From Chloroflexota bacterium (GTDB taxonomy: Bacteria > Chloroflexota > UBA6077): 33,731 nucleotides of DNA. The translations under genes were made by a program, and so were the position numbers. Of this stretch, positions 6,793 to 14,749 are shown piece after piece (position 1 is the first letter of the stretch; each line of letters opens with the position of its first letter). Under the pieces are notes generated by a model, which had not been told where the DNA came from, made no database searches, and saw nothing but the letters and a program-made list of their open reading frames with translations. Where the stretch lies: positions 1 to 33,731 of the forward strand of contig JAJZRD010000016.1 of the NCBI GenBank assembly GCA_021845945.1. The letters are read 5' to 3'.

Positions 6793-8202
6793 ATGAACGA
6801 CATCCGCCCCTTCCGGGGTCTCAGGTTCGACGAGAGGGTGGTGGGCCCCGTGGGCCAGGTGGTCTGCCCCCCCTACGACGTGATCTCCGCCGAGGAGCAG
6901 ATCAGCCTGTACGGCCGCAACCCCCACAACGTGGTGCGGCTGGAGCTGGGGCTCGAGTTCCCCGAGGACGACGCCTCCAGCAATCGCTACACCCGGGCGG
7001 CCGCCACCCTGCAGAGGTGGCTGGCTGAGAGAGCGCTGCGGGAGGAGGCGGAACCGGCCCTCTACCTGTACGAGCAGCAGTTCTCCTACGAGGGGGAGAC
7101 GCTGGTGCGGCGGGGGTTGCTGGCCGCCCTGAGGCTGGCTCCCTGGGAGGAGGGGGTGGTGCTCCCCCACGAGGAGACCATGGCCGGGCCGAAGGCCGAC
7201 CGGCTGGAGTTGATGCGGGCCACGGCCTGCGACCTGAGTCCGATCTTTCTGCTGTTCGACGATCCCTCGGGCACCCTGTCCCAGATGATGGCCGAGGCGG
7301 CCCGGCATCCGGCCGACGTCACCGCGGACACCGGCGACGGTCAGCTTCACCGGCTGTGGGTGCTGCCGGCGGCAGGACACAGGGATCTGCTGGCGGCCCT
7401 CCAGAAGCCCCAGCTGTACATGGCCGACGGGCACCACCGTTACGAGACGGAGATGGCCTACCGGGACGAGAGGCGGAGGGCAGAAGGAGCTAACCCCCCT
7501 GCCCCCTTCCCCACAGGGGAAGGGGGAGAAGACTCCCCTCCCCTCGTGGGGGAGGGGGCGGGGGAGAGGTCCGTCGAGGCCCCCTACGACTTCGGGATGA
7601 TGCTCCTGGTGGACGCCCTCGACCCGGGACTGGTAGTGCTGCCCACCCACCGGATGGTTCGTGGGGTGGAGCCCGGGGTGCTGGCGGTCCTGGACGCTGG
7701 ACTGTCTGCCGATTTCCTGGTGGAGAGGGTGGCTACCGAGGGGCTGGACGCTGCCGGAGTGGCCGGGGCGCTGCTGCGCCGGATGCGGGAGCTGGGTGAT
7801 CGGGGGGCGGCTCTAGGGATCTACCGTCCGGGAGTCGAGGCGGCCGTCTTGACCCCGCGCCCCGGGGTCCAGGACCGGCTGATGCCGCGGGAGGCTCCGC
7901 TCGCCAGCGACGTTCAACGGCGGCCTTTCCTCGACGTGGATCTGCTCCACGATGGACTGCTGATGCCTTTGCTGGGGATCGGCCCGGAGCAGCTCAGGGC
8001 GGGGGCCCACGTCCTCTACACTCGGGACGCCGCCGAGGCCGTGGCGGTGGTGGAGAAGGGGAGTGCCCAGGTGGCCTTCCTCTTGAACCCCACTCGGGTG
8101 GAACAGGTGATGGAGACAGCCCGAGCCGGGGGGAAGATGCCGCAGAAGTCTACCTACTTCTACCCGAAGCCGGTGACGGGCTCAGTGATCTACCGGCTGT
8201 AG
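6793..8202 (+). CDS. DUF1015 family protein
   Basis: A 469-residue cytoplasmic protein of the DUF1015 family, recognised from IRPFRGLRF, VVCPPYDVIS, NVVRLELG, ALYLYEQQFSYEG, the invariant-looking ADGHHRYET at 211-219 and LPTHRMV. Molecular function is not established to my knowledge. GGAGG lies 5 bases before the ATG. Residues about 231-262 (NPPAPFPTGEGG...PLVGEGAGER) interrupt the normal link from the helix ending DERR to APYDFGMM. They are encoded by a GC-rich palindromic repeat, so they appear to be an in-frame repeat insertion. The last codons lie in the left arm of a 20-bp perfect hairpin. Confidence 0.88.
   Translation: MNDIRPFRGLRFDERVVGPVGQVVCPPYDVISAEEQISLYGRNPHNVVRLELGLEFPEDDASSNRYTRAAATLQRWLAERALREEAEPALYLYEQQFSYEGETLVRRGLLAALRLAPWEEGVVLPHEETMAGPKADRLELMRATACDLSPIFLLFDDPSGTLSQMMAEAARHPADVTADTGDGQLHRLWVLPAAGHRDLLAALQKPQLYMADGHHRYETEMAYRDERRRAEGANPPAPFPTGEGGEDSPPLVGEGAGERSVEAPYDFGMMLLVDALDPGLVVLPTHRMVRGVEPGVLAVLDAGLSADFLVERVATEGLDAAGVAGALLRRMRELGDRGAALGIYRPGVEAAVLTPRPGVQDRLMPREAPLASDVQRRPFLDVDLLHDGLLMPLLGIGPEQLRAGAHVLYTRDAAEAVAVVEKGSAQVAFLLNPTRVEQVMETARAGGKMPQKSTYFYPKPVTGSVIYRL
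7490..7570. repeat. GC-rich palindromic repeat inserted in the DUF1015 gene
   Basis: Two successive inverted pairs (CCCCTTCCCC..GGGGAAGGGG and CCCCTCCCCTC..GGGGGAGGGG) make an 80-base element. It is translated in frame as a Pro/Gly-rich loop. It resembles the shorter palindrome in the NHL gene (3616-3656), both giving a PL..GEG.GE type peptide. Confidence 0.65.
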
Positions 8203-8240
8203 GGGTTGGGGATCGGCCAGCCGATCCCCAACCCCTACAG
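8197..8240. terminator. 20-bp perfect hairpin between convergent genes
   Basis: CTGTAGGGGTTGGGGATCGG is followed by loop CCAG and its exact reverse complement. It overlaps the stop codon of the DUF1015 gene and ends 9 bases before the stop of the convergent gene. There is no strong T-run on either side, so it may act as a bidirectional terminator, an mRNA 3'-end protector, or simply be a dispersed palindromic repeat. Confidence 0.6.
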
Positions 8241-8249
8241 CCTGCTCCT

Positions 8250-8903
8250 TTACTCTGCCGGCTGATCGCCTTCAGCCGGCGGTTGCTGGCGCGCCCGCAT
8301 CCGCTGGTCCCGGAGCCACCGATGGATCTCGTCGAGGGCGGGCGGGGAGACGTAGAAGACCCGCACGTCGGAGGGGAACTGGATTCGGTGATCCTCGGAG
8401 ATGAAGAGGAGGCCCGATTCCTCCGGCTGCAAGGTCTGGTCGATCCTCTGGGCCATCACCTCGAACCGGCGCCGGGTGGCCTCGTTGTAGCCGTTGAGGG
8501 CCAGTTCCGCCACCTTCTTGCTCTCCAGCCCCGCCATGAGGCAGCGCTGCCAGTCGAATGCCTCGACCACCAACTCCTCGTCCTCCAGCGCCTCGAAGGT
8601 GGCTCCCGCTTCCACCTTGCCGCGGGCCACGGAAGCGCTCTTGGCGTTCAGCTTTTCGGTCTCCTGTAACCCCTCTTCGCCTGCCCGCCCGACCGATTCG
8701 TGGTACACACGGGCGACGGCGCCGATGCTGTTCTCCAGCTTCAGCAGGTGCTCGCGGACGCCGGTCCAGTAGCGCTCGTAGAGATCGGCGTAGTCCTGGG
8801 AAGGCTTTGGAGGTGCGAACACCAGGGGAACCAGGTAGATCTTCCGCTGCCCCCGGAACTGCTCCGCCGGCGGCTTCTCTATTCTGCCAAGCTCGCTGGA
8901 CAT
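8250..8903 (-). CDS. Conserved hypothetical protein, 217 aa
   Basis: I do not recognise a named family. The ATG at 8903 has AGGAGGAG 5 bases upstream. The product is soluble, with no signal peptide or membrane helix and mostly charged helices. It contains FRGQRKIYLVPLVFAPP at about 17-33, DLYERYWTGVREHL at about 40-53, EALEDEELVVEAFDW in the middle, and LLFISEDHRIQFPSDVRVFYVSPPALDEI towards the C-terminus. The tail is Arg/Gln/Pro-rich. It faces FapA across a 228-base divergent promoter region and converges with the DUF1015 gene. The reading frame stays open far upstream into fapA, but the ribosome site and the overlap with fapA argue for this start. Confidence 0.72.
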   Translation of the reverse strand: MSSELGRIEKPPAEQFRGQRKIYLVPLVFAPPKPSQDYADLYERYWTGVREHLLKLENSIGAVARVYHESVGRAGEEGLQETEKLNAKSASVARGKVEAGATFEALEDEELVVEAFDWQRCLMAGLESKKVAELALNGYNEATRRRFEVMAQRIDQTLQPEESGLLFISEDHRIQFPSDVRVFYVSPPALDEIHRWLRDQRMRARQQPPAEGDQPAE

Positions 8904-9131
8904 GGTGTCTCCTCCTGCTCGGTCTTGGTCCCAACCATACTCGAGTGCGGGACCCACGACGAAAGGATAGCGGGCGGGGAGCCGCCTGTCCACGTCACAG
9001 CCCCCGGCCACCCCTGTGATCCCGGACCCGGTGCCCTTACCGCCATTAAGAATCAGGGTTAGCTCTCCGATTATATTAACAGGTGGAAACGATTCAGAGC
9101 CGGCCAGAGGCCGGAAGTTGATGTTCCGCGT

Positions 9132-10583
9132 ATGGTAGTCATGGAAGAACGACCGCAGCGCCAACCTACGAATGTCTCTCCCGATAGCCGAATCGACGTG
9201 CTGATCGCTCAGGATCGGATGTCGGCCAGCGTGCTGGTGACGGCCCCGGCGGAGGGGGGCAGGCTGGCGACCGTGGAGGAGGTGCTGGTCGCGCTGAAGG
9301 AGACCGGCGTCGTCTGCGGGATCGACCCGGCGTCGGTGGAACAGGCCATCGTCGACGCCACGTTGCCGCCGGACCCGGCCAGGCCTGTGGAGCCGGTGCG
9401 GGTCGCCGAGGGCCGGCAGCCAGGACCCGGGATCGATGCCAGGATCGACTACCACCCCTGCCTGACCGAGGCCAGCGGCCGTCCCAAGGAGCGCCCCGAC
9501 GGCACGGTGGATCTCTTCGACCTCAACACGGTTCACAACGTCGCCAAGGGCACCGTCCTGGCGGTGATGACGCCGCCCGCCCGAGGCGAGCCCGGTATGA
9601 CCGTCACAGGGGTGGAGATCCCCGGCAGGCTTGGCCACGAGGTGTGGCTGAAGGCAGGCAGCGGAACCCATCTGAGCGAGGACAGGCTGACGGTGACCGC
9701 AGCCGTCGACGGGCATGCCACTCTGATGTACGGCGAGGTCGCCGTCACCAACGTATACCAGGTGAACAAGGATGTTGGCACCGAGATCGGGAACATCCAG
9801 TTCGTCGGCAGCGTGGTGGTTCGGGGAAACATCCTCCACGGCTTCAGCGTGAAGGCCGAGGGCGACGTAGAGGTGTACGGCGGCATCGATGGTGGTACCG
9901 TGCAGGCTGCCGGCAACGTGACCGTCCAGTACGGCATTGCCGGAGGCGGACACGGTGGGGTGGTAGCGGGCGGCGCGGTGAAGGCCCGCTTCATCGAGAG
10001 TGCCGAGGTCCGGGCGGGCACCCACGTCTGGGCGGCCGATGGGATCCTCCAGAGTTGCGTGGAAGCTGGGGTCGGGGTGGAGGTTCTGGGCAGGCGTGGC
10101 GCCATCATCGGCGGGCAGGTGACGGCCCGGAGCAGCGTGTCGGCCCGCAACATCGGTTCGGAGATGGGCTCGCCCACCGAGATCACCGTCGGCGTAATGC
10201 CCGAGGTGCGCCAGGAGCTGGCGGAGATCCACAAGAAGCTGGGAGGGGTGGACGCCGACTTCCAGCGAACCGATCAGGCGATCCAGTTCCTTTCGGCCCA
10301 GGAGAGGCACGGGATGCTGGCTCCTGAGAAACGGGTGACCCTATCCAGGCTGGTGCAGGTGCAGGAGCAGCTGTTTGCCCTCCAGCAGAAGCTGAGGGCC
10401 CGCAAGCTGGAGTTGGAGCAGGCCTCTCGGGAGGCGAGGGGAGCCTGGGTTCACGCCAGGGATGTCTGCCACCAGGGCGTTCGTGTGACCATCGGCTCGG
10501 CTCGCTACCAGGTGACCGACTCGATCCCGCGAGCCCGGTTCCGCCTCAACGACAACCTCGAGGTCGAGGTCGCGCCTGCCTAA
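9132..10583 (+). CDS. FapA family protein (DUF342)
   Basis: A 483-residue protein of the FapA/DUF342 family. After an N-terminal domain (about 1-160) containing IDYHPCLTEASGRPKERPDG and VHNVAKGTVLAVMTPP, residues about 215-345 form a bactofilin-like right-handed beta-helix. It shows regular Val/Gly turns (VVVRGNILHGFSVKAEGDVE, VQAAGNVTVQYGIAGG, VEVLGRRGAIIGGQVTARSS). About 350-435 is a predicted coiled coil (RQELAEIHKKLG..QVQEQLFALQQKLRARKLELEQ), ending in a short beta domain. Family knowledge: FapA proteins are linked to polar and flagellar or pilus placement in some bacteria and are often of unknown role in others. The start could instead be ATG 9141; neither has a perfect ribosome site. 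Confidence 0.85.
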   Translation: MVVMEERPQRQPTNVSPDSRIDVLIAQDRMSASVLVTAPAEGGRLATVEEVLVALKETGVVCGIDPASVEQAIVDATLPPDPARPVEPVRVAEGRQPGPGIDARIDYHPCLTEASGRPKERPDGTVDLFDLNTVHNVAKGTVLAVMTPPARGEPGMTVTGVEIPGRLGHEVWLKAGSGTHLSEDRLTVTAAVDGHATLMYGEVAVTNVYQVNKDVGTEIGNIQFVGSVVVRGNILHGFSVKAEGDVEVYGGIDGGTVQAAGNVTVQYGIAGGGHGGVVAGGAVKARFIESAEVRAGTHVWAADGILQSCVEAGVGVEVLGRRGAIIGGQVTARSSVSARNIGSEMGSPTEITVGVMPEVRQELAEIHKKLGGVDADFQRTDQAIQFLSAQERHGMLAPEKRVTLSRLVQVQEQLFALQQKLRARKLELEQASREARGAWVHARDVCHQGVRVTIGSARYQVTDSIPRARFRLNDNLEVEVAPA

Positions 10584-10635
10584 CGGCCCGTCCCCCCCGC
10601 GCGGACTCGTCTGCTGCCCCTGCCTTTCCTCTACA

Positions 10636-10824
10636 CTACACTATCCATCTTCCTCGTCGATGGAACAGCGTCACGTACGCCAGGATAAGGCCGGCAACGG
10701 CGACCGCGAAGACCGCCGAGACGAACAACCCGACCAGCAGGATTGCTGCCGACAGCAGCCCCAGGATGGCAGCCAGGATTTGCATCAGGATGACGGCGGA
10801 GCGCCGTCGAAATTCGCTTAACAT
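10636..10824 (-). CDS. Small two-helix membrane protein, 62 aa
   Basis: The 62-residue product starts MLSEFRRRSA and then has two hydrophobic stretches (about 10-32 and 34-54), ending HRRGRWIV. It begins 24 bases after the stop of the acyltransferase gene on the same strand, so it may be the last gene of that unit. The ribosome site is weak and I recognise no family, so it could also be a chance hydrophobic frame. Confidence 0.45.
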   Translation of the reverse strand: MLSEFRRRSAVILMQILAAILGLLSAAILLVGLFVSAVFAVAVAGLILAYVTLFHRRGRWIV

Positions 10825-10848
10825 GACATAAGTATACCACTCCGGTGG

Positions 10849-11952
10849 TTAGGCGAAGCGCTTCTTCAGCCGGAGCAGGGGCGATTCGACCAGCAGCCAG
10901 GAGGCCAGGGCCACGAGGAAGGTTACGAGAACCTTGGTCAGCGGCGGCAGGACCTGCCCGAGGAGGGATCCGTCCTGGGGGAAGTGGGGCGAAAGGTAGC
11001 TGTCGACCAGCACGTATACCGGGAAGTGGTAGATGTAGATGCCGTAGCTGATCTTGCCGATCTGTCTCAGGAAGTCCAGCCGGAAGAGCGACGACAGCAG
11101 GTTGTCGCCCAGCACCACGAAGGCCAGCAATCCGCCCCAGAAGAGGGCGGTGAGGGTCGGCATCGGCAGGTTGCTGACGTGGGTGGCCCAACCGCTGACG
11201 TGCCAGTAGTTGGAGACCCCTGTGGTATCGATGAGCCAGAACAGCACGGCCCCGACCAGGAGGCAGACCGCCAGAGCCCTGCGGGCGAGGGCCTTGGGCT
11301 GCAGCCCCGACCGCACCAGTACCGCCAGTCCGGCCCCGACCGCCAGGGAGTCCAGCTGGGTCGGCAGGGAGGTATAGATGACGGTGGGGACCACGGTAGG
11401 GTTGTGGAGCGCGAAGAGCGCGACGGCTCGGGACAGAACGCCCACCGCCAGCATAGCGGGTATCGCCACCAGCAGCTTCCGGCGGTCCAGCAGCAGGATC
11501 GCCGCCGGCCACAGCAGATAGAACTGCTCCTCCACGGCCAGCGACCAGGATTGGTTGAACATCGTCGGGAAGTTGGCTGTGAAATTGGTGAAGCCCAACA
11601 GGTAGTTCTGGGTATAGGTCAGGTAGTAGCCCAGGTCTGCCAGGCTCTGGTGCTGCCATAGGGCCATCAGGACGATGACCACCAGGGCCAGGTAGTAGAT
11701 GGGGAAGATGCGCAGGGCCCGCCGCAGATAGAAGTTGCGGAAGTAGCCGGGGTGTTCCTTGCTGTCGAGCAGGATCCCGGTGATCAGGAATCCGGACAGG
11801 ACGAAGAACAGCAGGACCCCCGTCCAGCCGAGACTGAACCCCCTCAGGTTCAAGTGATACGCCAGCACCGCCAGGACGGCGAAAGCGCGGAGCCCGTCCA
11901 GCTCCGGGATGTACTTGGGAAGAGGGTTACTGGAGACGGTTCGGGAACTAAT
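10849..11952 (-). CDS. Acyltransferase 3 family membrane protein
   Basis: A multi-pass membrane acyltransferase (acyltransferase 3/OafA type) that would transfer acyl groups to sugars of surface polysaccharides or glycolipids. Landmarks are YIPELDGLRAFAVLAVLAYH at the N-terminus (the family RxxAxxxVxxxH region), GVLLFFVLSGFLITGILL, YLRRALRIFPIYYLA, NQSWSLAVEEQFYLLWP and ISYGIYIYHFPVY near the end. About ten membrane segments are expected. The homologous N-terminus extends upstream of the first GTG (11868) but has no ATG, GTG or TTG before an in-frame TAA. An ATT at 11952 with GAGGTG about 6 bases upstream is the best start, giving about 367 residues. A start at GTG 11868 would cut off the conserved DGLRA motif. 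Confidence 0.83.
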   Translation of the reverse strand: MSSRTVSSNPLPKYIPELDGLRAFAVLAVLAYHLNLRGFSLGWTGVLLFFVLSGFLITGILLDSKEHPGYFRNFYLRRALRIFPIYYLALVVIVLMALWQHQSLADLGYYLTYTQNYLLGFTNFTANFPTMFNQSWSLAVEEQFYLLWPAAILLLDRRKLLVAIPAMLAVGVLSRAVALFALHNPTVVPTVIYTSLPTQLDSLAVGAGLAVLVRSGLQPKALARRALAVCLLVGAVLFWLIDTTGVSNYWHVSGWATHVSNLPMPTLTALFWGGLLAFVVLGDNLLSSLFRLDFLRQIGKISYGIYIYHFPVYVLVDSYLSPHFPQDGSLLGQVLPPLTKVLVTFLVALASWLLVESPLLRLKKRFA

Positions 11953-11984
11953 CGATTACACCTCAGCCCCTGAGAATCGTTCCG

Positions 11985-12006
11985 GGGTGGCGACCTGTCG
12001 CCACCC
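11985..12006. other. Hairpin in the acyltransferase-murA intergenic region
   Basis: GGGTGGCGA-CCTG-TCGCCACCC is a perfect 9-bp stem followed on the plus strand by TCCTTTACTTTA. It lies between divergent genes, so it does not follow any gene seen in this window. A leader attenuator for murA or a repeat remnant are both possible. The rest of 11953-12239 holds no gene that I can support. Confidence 0.35.
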
Positions 12007-12239
12007 TCCTTTACTTTACCATGAGGCAAACGCATCTGCTGTGCCAGCCCCTGGTTTGCGGTAGATGCAGTGTTGCTTCCCACCGCCGGGTATAGTAGGC
12101 TGCCTGCGTACCGGGAGGGGAACGCAAAGGTGGCTCCTCGACGGCTGAAGTCACGCCCCCGGTAAGGGCGACGGCTGATGGCCTCGAACCCCCCGGCGCG
12201 CGTGGATGAGACATCACCTCTTGGAAGCTGGAGACGTCC

Positions 12240-13589
12240 TTGGAAAGGTTCATCATCGAGGGCGGGGCAGAACTGCGGGGCACGGTCATACCCAGTGGCA
12301 ACAAGAACGCAGCTCTGCCGATCCTGGCAGCGAGCTTACTGACCGACGAGCCGCTGACGGTACACAACGTCCCGCGGATTCGTGACGTCCACGACATGCT
12401 GGCGCTGCTGTCGAGCCTGGGGGTCGAGATCAGCGAGCTGGGTCCCCACGACCTGGTCCTGCGAGCTGGCGATCTGCGCACCACGGAACTAGATCGGGAG
12501 ATCTGCGCTCAGATTCGGGCATCGATCCTCCTGGCGGGGCCGATGCTGGCCAGGGCCGGTGAGGTCAAGCTCCCGCCTCCCGGCGGCGACGTGATCGGCC
12601 GGAGGCGAGTGGATACCCACCTGGCCGCCCTGCGGGCCCTGGGGGCAGAGGTGAGCCTGGCCGGCGGGTACGAGATGCGCGCGGCCGCGCTCCGTGGCAC
12701 GCAGATCTTTCTGGATGAGGCCAGCGTGACCGCCACGGAGAACGCCCTCATGGCCGCTGCCCTGGCCGAGGGCACCACGGTGCTGCTGAACGCCGCCGGC
12801 GAGCCCCACGTGCAGGAGTTGGCCCTCTGTCTGAACAAGATGGGGGCCCGCATCAGCGGCATCGGGTCCAACACCCTCACCATCGAGGGTGTCGATCGGC
12901 TGCACGGCGCCGAGGTGGAGATCGGCCCCGACCACATCGAGGTGGGGAGCTTCATCGGCCTGGCTGCCATGACCCACGGGGAGTTGCTGATCGAGAACGC
13001 GGTCCCGAAGAACCTGCCCATGGTTTTCATCGCCTTCGAACGGCTGGGCATCCGCTGCAAGGTGCAGGGTTCTCGGAACGGTGGAGTTGCTGTCGAGGAG
13101 CAGGGTGACGAGGATGGCTATGGCCGGCTGGCGGCCGGATGCGACGTTCTGGTTCCGGCCGGCCAGTCCTTCAGGATAGAGAGCGACGCTCACAACGCCG
13201 TCCCCAAGATCGACGATGGTCCGTGGCCCGCCTTCCCCTCGGATCTGATGAGCATAGCCCTCACGGTGGCCACTCAGTGCGAGGGGACCATCCTGATGCA
13301 CGAGAAGATGTTCGAGGGGCGGATGTTCTTCGTGGACAAGCTGCTGAATATGGGGGCGCGGGTGGTTCTGTGCGACCCCCATCGGGCGGTGGTGGTGGGA
13401 CCCAGCCCGCTGCACGGCGAGCGGCTGGAGTCGCCGGACATCCGTGCGGGCATGGCGCTCCTGCTGGCGGCGCTGACGGCTCGGGGGAAGAGCATCATCA
13501 ACAACATCGGCCAGATCGATCGGGGCTACGAGCGGATCGAGACGAAGCTACAGGCGCTGGGGGCCCGAATCGAGCGAGTTAAGGTGTAG
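12240..13589 (+). CDS. murA: UDP-N-acetylglucosamine 1-carboxyvinyltransferase, Asp-type active site
   Basis: Transfers enolpyruvate from PEP to UDP-GlcNAc, the first committed step of peptidoglycan synthesis. The 449-residue product starts at TTG with GGAG about 6 bases upstream, matching the usual family N-terminus ([20 protein letters not shown], Lys22). The loop that normally carries the PEP-reactive Cys (GGCxIG) reads [15 protein letters not shown], so Asp117 replaces Cys115 of E. coli. By family knowledge such enzymes are active but are not alkylated by fosfomycin. Other landmarks are [24 protein letters not shown] and [18 protein letters not shown]. The protein is about 30 residues longer than usual, with extra sequence around [20 protein letters not shown]. 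No other cell-wall synthesis gene adjoins it. Confidence 0.94.
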   Translation: MERFIIEGGAELRGTVIPSGNKNAALPILAASLLTDEPLTVHNVPRIRDVHDMLALLSSLGVEISELGPHDLVLRAGDLRTTELDREICAQIRASILLAGPMLARAGEVKLPPPGGDVIGRRRVDTHLAALRALGAEVSLAGGYEMRAAALRGTQIFLDEASVTATENALMAAALAEGTTVLLNAAGEPHVQELALCLNKMGARISGIGSNTLTIEGVDRLHGAEVEIGPDHIEVGSFIGLAAMTHGELLIENAVPKNLPMVFIAFERLGIRCKVQGSRNGGVAVEEQGDEDGYGRLAAGCDVLVPAGQSFRIESDAHNAVPKIDDGPWPAFPSDLMSIALTVATQCEGTILMHEKMFEGRMFFVDKLLNMGARVVLCDPHRAVVVGPSPLHGERLESPDIRAGMALLLAALTARGKSIINNIGQIDRGYERIETKLQALGARIERVKV

Positions 13590-13632
13590 CCAGGGCCCGG
13601 AGTGCGGACGCGGGCATTTCGATGGCGTGGAG

Positions 13633-13680
13633 TCGAGGCTTTAGCCGGTGCCGAGGGTGACCCTCCGGCTGAAGCCTCGA
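13633..13680. repeat. Inverted repeat TCGAGGCTTTAGCCGG..CCGGCTGAAGCCTCGA after murA
   Basis: A 16-bp stem with one G-T wobble and a 16-base loop, 44 bases past the murA stop. The GAGGCTT(C/T)AGCCGG arms match a repeat type that I know to be dispersed in such genomes. No T-run follows, so it may serve as a 3'-end structure for murA but is not a classical terminator. Confidence 0.6.
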
Positions 13681-13712
13681 TTCCTCGATGTCGAAAACGT
13701 TGTGGCGGGTCG

Positions 13713-13913
13713 CTACGGCTGCCCTTGAAGGGCCGGATCGCGGGTGGGAGCCTCAGCTACGGGTGTACCGCACTGCTTCGGTCGAGGCCGGCCGTTGGCT
13801 TCGAAGGCGCACGCCTCGCTGCAGTAGATCTTGCCGAATTTGATTACCGACTCTCCCTCTATGCTCTCCTTGCAGTAGGCGCAAGTCCATTCCTCGCTCA
13901 TGCTCTGTTCCAT
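13713..13913 (-). CDS. Small Cys-rich putative zinc-binding protein
   Basis: A product of up to 66 residues with WTCAYCKESIEGESVIKFGK followed by IYCSEACAFEANGR, giving two CxxC/CxxxC pairs suited to one zinc ion. The layout is similar to short metallothionein-like or MYM-type zinc fingers. A start at the internal ATG 13901 (MSEEWTC) is equally plausible. It is preceded by the murA 3' repeat in the opposite direction and followed upstream by the second GtrA gene. Function unknown. Confidence 0.6.
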   Translation of the reverse strand: MEQSMSEEWTCAYCKESIEGESVIKFGKIYCSEACAFEANGRPRPKQCGTPVAEAPTRDPALQGQP

Positions 13914-14015
13914 TCTAGACAGGCATCAAGAGGCTATTGGTGGTCCTGGGCACCACCCCGGAAGAAATGGTACCACTCTAGGGCCGGTTGAGCGAAGGCG
14001 AACGGCAAGTTGCTC

Positions 14016-14498
14016 CTACATCGTCCCGGTGGTCTTGAAGACCCAGAGGCGGCAGACCACGTAGCCGAGGCCGCCGGAGATGGAGGCGGAAACCTGGGAG
14101 AGGTTGGTCTGAAGCCAGGTGGGCAGGAAGGAGTGGAGCAACATATCCGAGAAGCCCCACACCACGCCGGCGTTGAGGGTCATGGCCGCCAGGCTCACCA
14201 CCCCGAATCGGAAGAAGGAGCCCCAGGTGGCCCTGGGCAGCCCAAAGGTGAACCCTCGGTTCCACCAGTAGCTGTTGATGTCCCCCGCCAGGTAACCGAT
14301 GCTGCTGCCGATCACCAGGATGAAGGGGGAGGTGGGGTGAACGAAGAAGAAGAACAGATTCAGGGCTATAAGGCTGACCACCACGTTGGATATGCCTACC
14401 AGCCCGTACTTGATCAGCCGCCAGATTTCCTGGGCCACGGCGCGCAACTGTCCCTGCGAAAGGACCGTTGCCGCCCGCGGTGTCTGCTGCAGCTCCAT
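14016..14498 (-). CDS. GtrA-like small membrane protein (second copy)
   Basis: A 160-residue product with four membrane segments: near YGLVGISNVVVSLIALNLFF, FILVIGSSIGYLAGD, FFRFGVVSLAAMTLNAGVVW and SASISGGLGYVVCRLWVF. The NSYWWNRGFTF motif between helices 2 and 3 corresponds to the NFLWNDRWTF motif of the copy at 2928-3332. GtrA-like proteins act in translocation of lipid-linked sugars or in polysaccharide modification. The ATG at 14498 (MELQQ) is preferred over a longer frame whose first 46 residues lack any family resemblance. The copy is divergent from the first one, so it is not a recent duplicate. Confidence 0.78.
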   Translation of the reverse strand: MELQQTPRAATVLSQGQLRAVAQEIWRLIKYGLVGISNVVVSLIALNLFFFFVHPTSPFILVIGSSIGYLAGDINSYWWNRGFTFGLPRATWGSFFRFGVVSLAAMTLNAGVVWGFSDMLLHSFLPTWLQTNLSQVSASISGGLGYVVCRLWVFKTTGTM

Positions 14499-14710
14499 TG
14501 CTGTCACTGCGCTGCTTGCTCCTTCCCGGCAGGGAGGGATCCTGCGGAGGATGAGATAGCCAGAACATGGGACCGACGTGGAACCAGAGCCGCGGTTTCT
14601 CTCCCCGGCACGAGTGGTTATCCGATGATACCTCACTCTTCTGCTGCCATGCTAGATCAACGCGTGGATTCGAAGCTGGTTTCATCCCGTAATTGGCGCA
14701 AGGAGACGAA

Positions 14711-14737
14711 GAGGCCACGGAACGGCCCCGTGGCCTC
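14711..14737 (-). terminator. Candidate terminator of the GH130 gene
   Basis: GAGGCCACGG and CCGTGGCCTC form a perfect 10-bp stem with a 7-base loop, 13 bases beyond the GH130 stop. On the minus strand it is followed by the pyrimidine-rich TTCGTCTCCTT, a modest U-tract. Confidence 0.55.
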
Positions 14738-14749
14738 GCTCCCCGGAAG

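Noticed and set aside
8904..10310. Very long minus-strand open frame (8250-10310) extending upstream of the conserved hypothetical gene
   Set aside because: The upstream part is the antisense of fapA, has His/Asp/Leu-rich random composition, and a strong ribosome site with ATG exists at 8903.
12127..12142. T-box-like AGGTGGCTCC segment upstream of murA
   Set aside because: It deviates from the T-box core, there is no specifier stem or antiterminator that I can draw, and murA is not an expected target.
12489..13415. 308-residue minus-strand frame opposite murA
   Set aside because: Antisense shadow of murA with His/Gln/Gly-rich random composition and no ribosome site.
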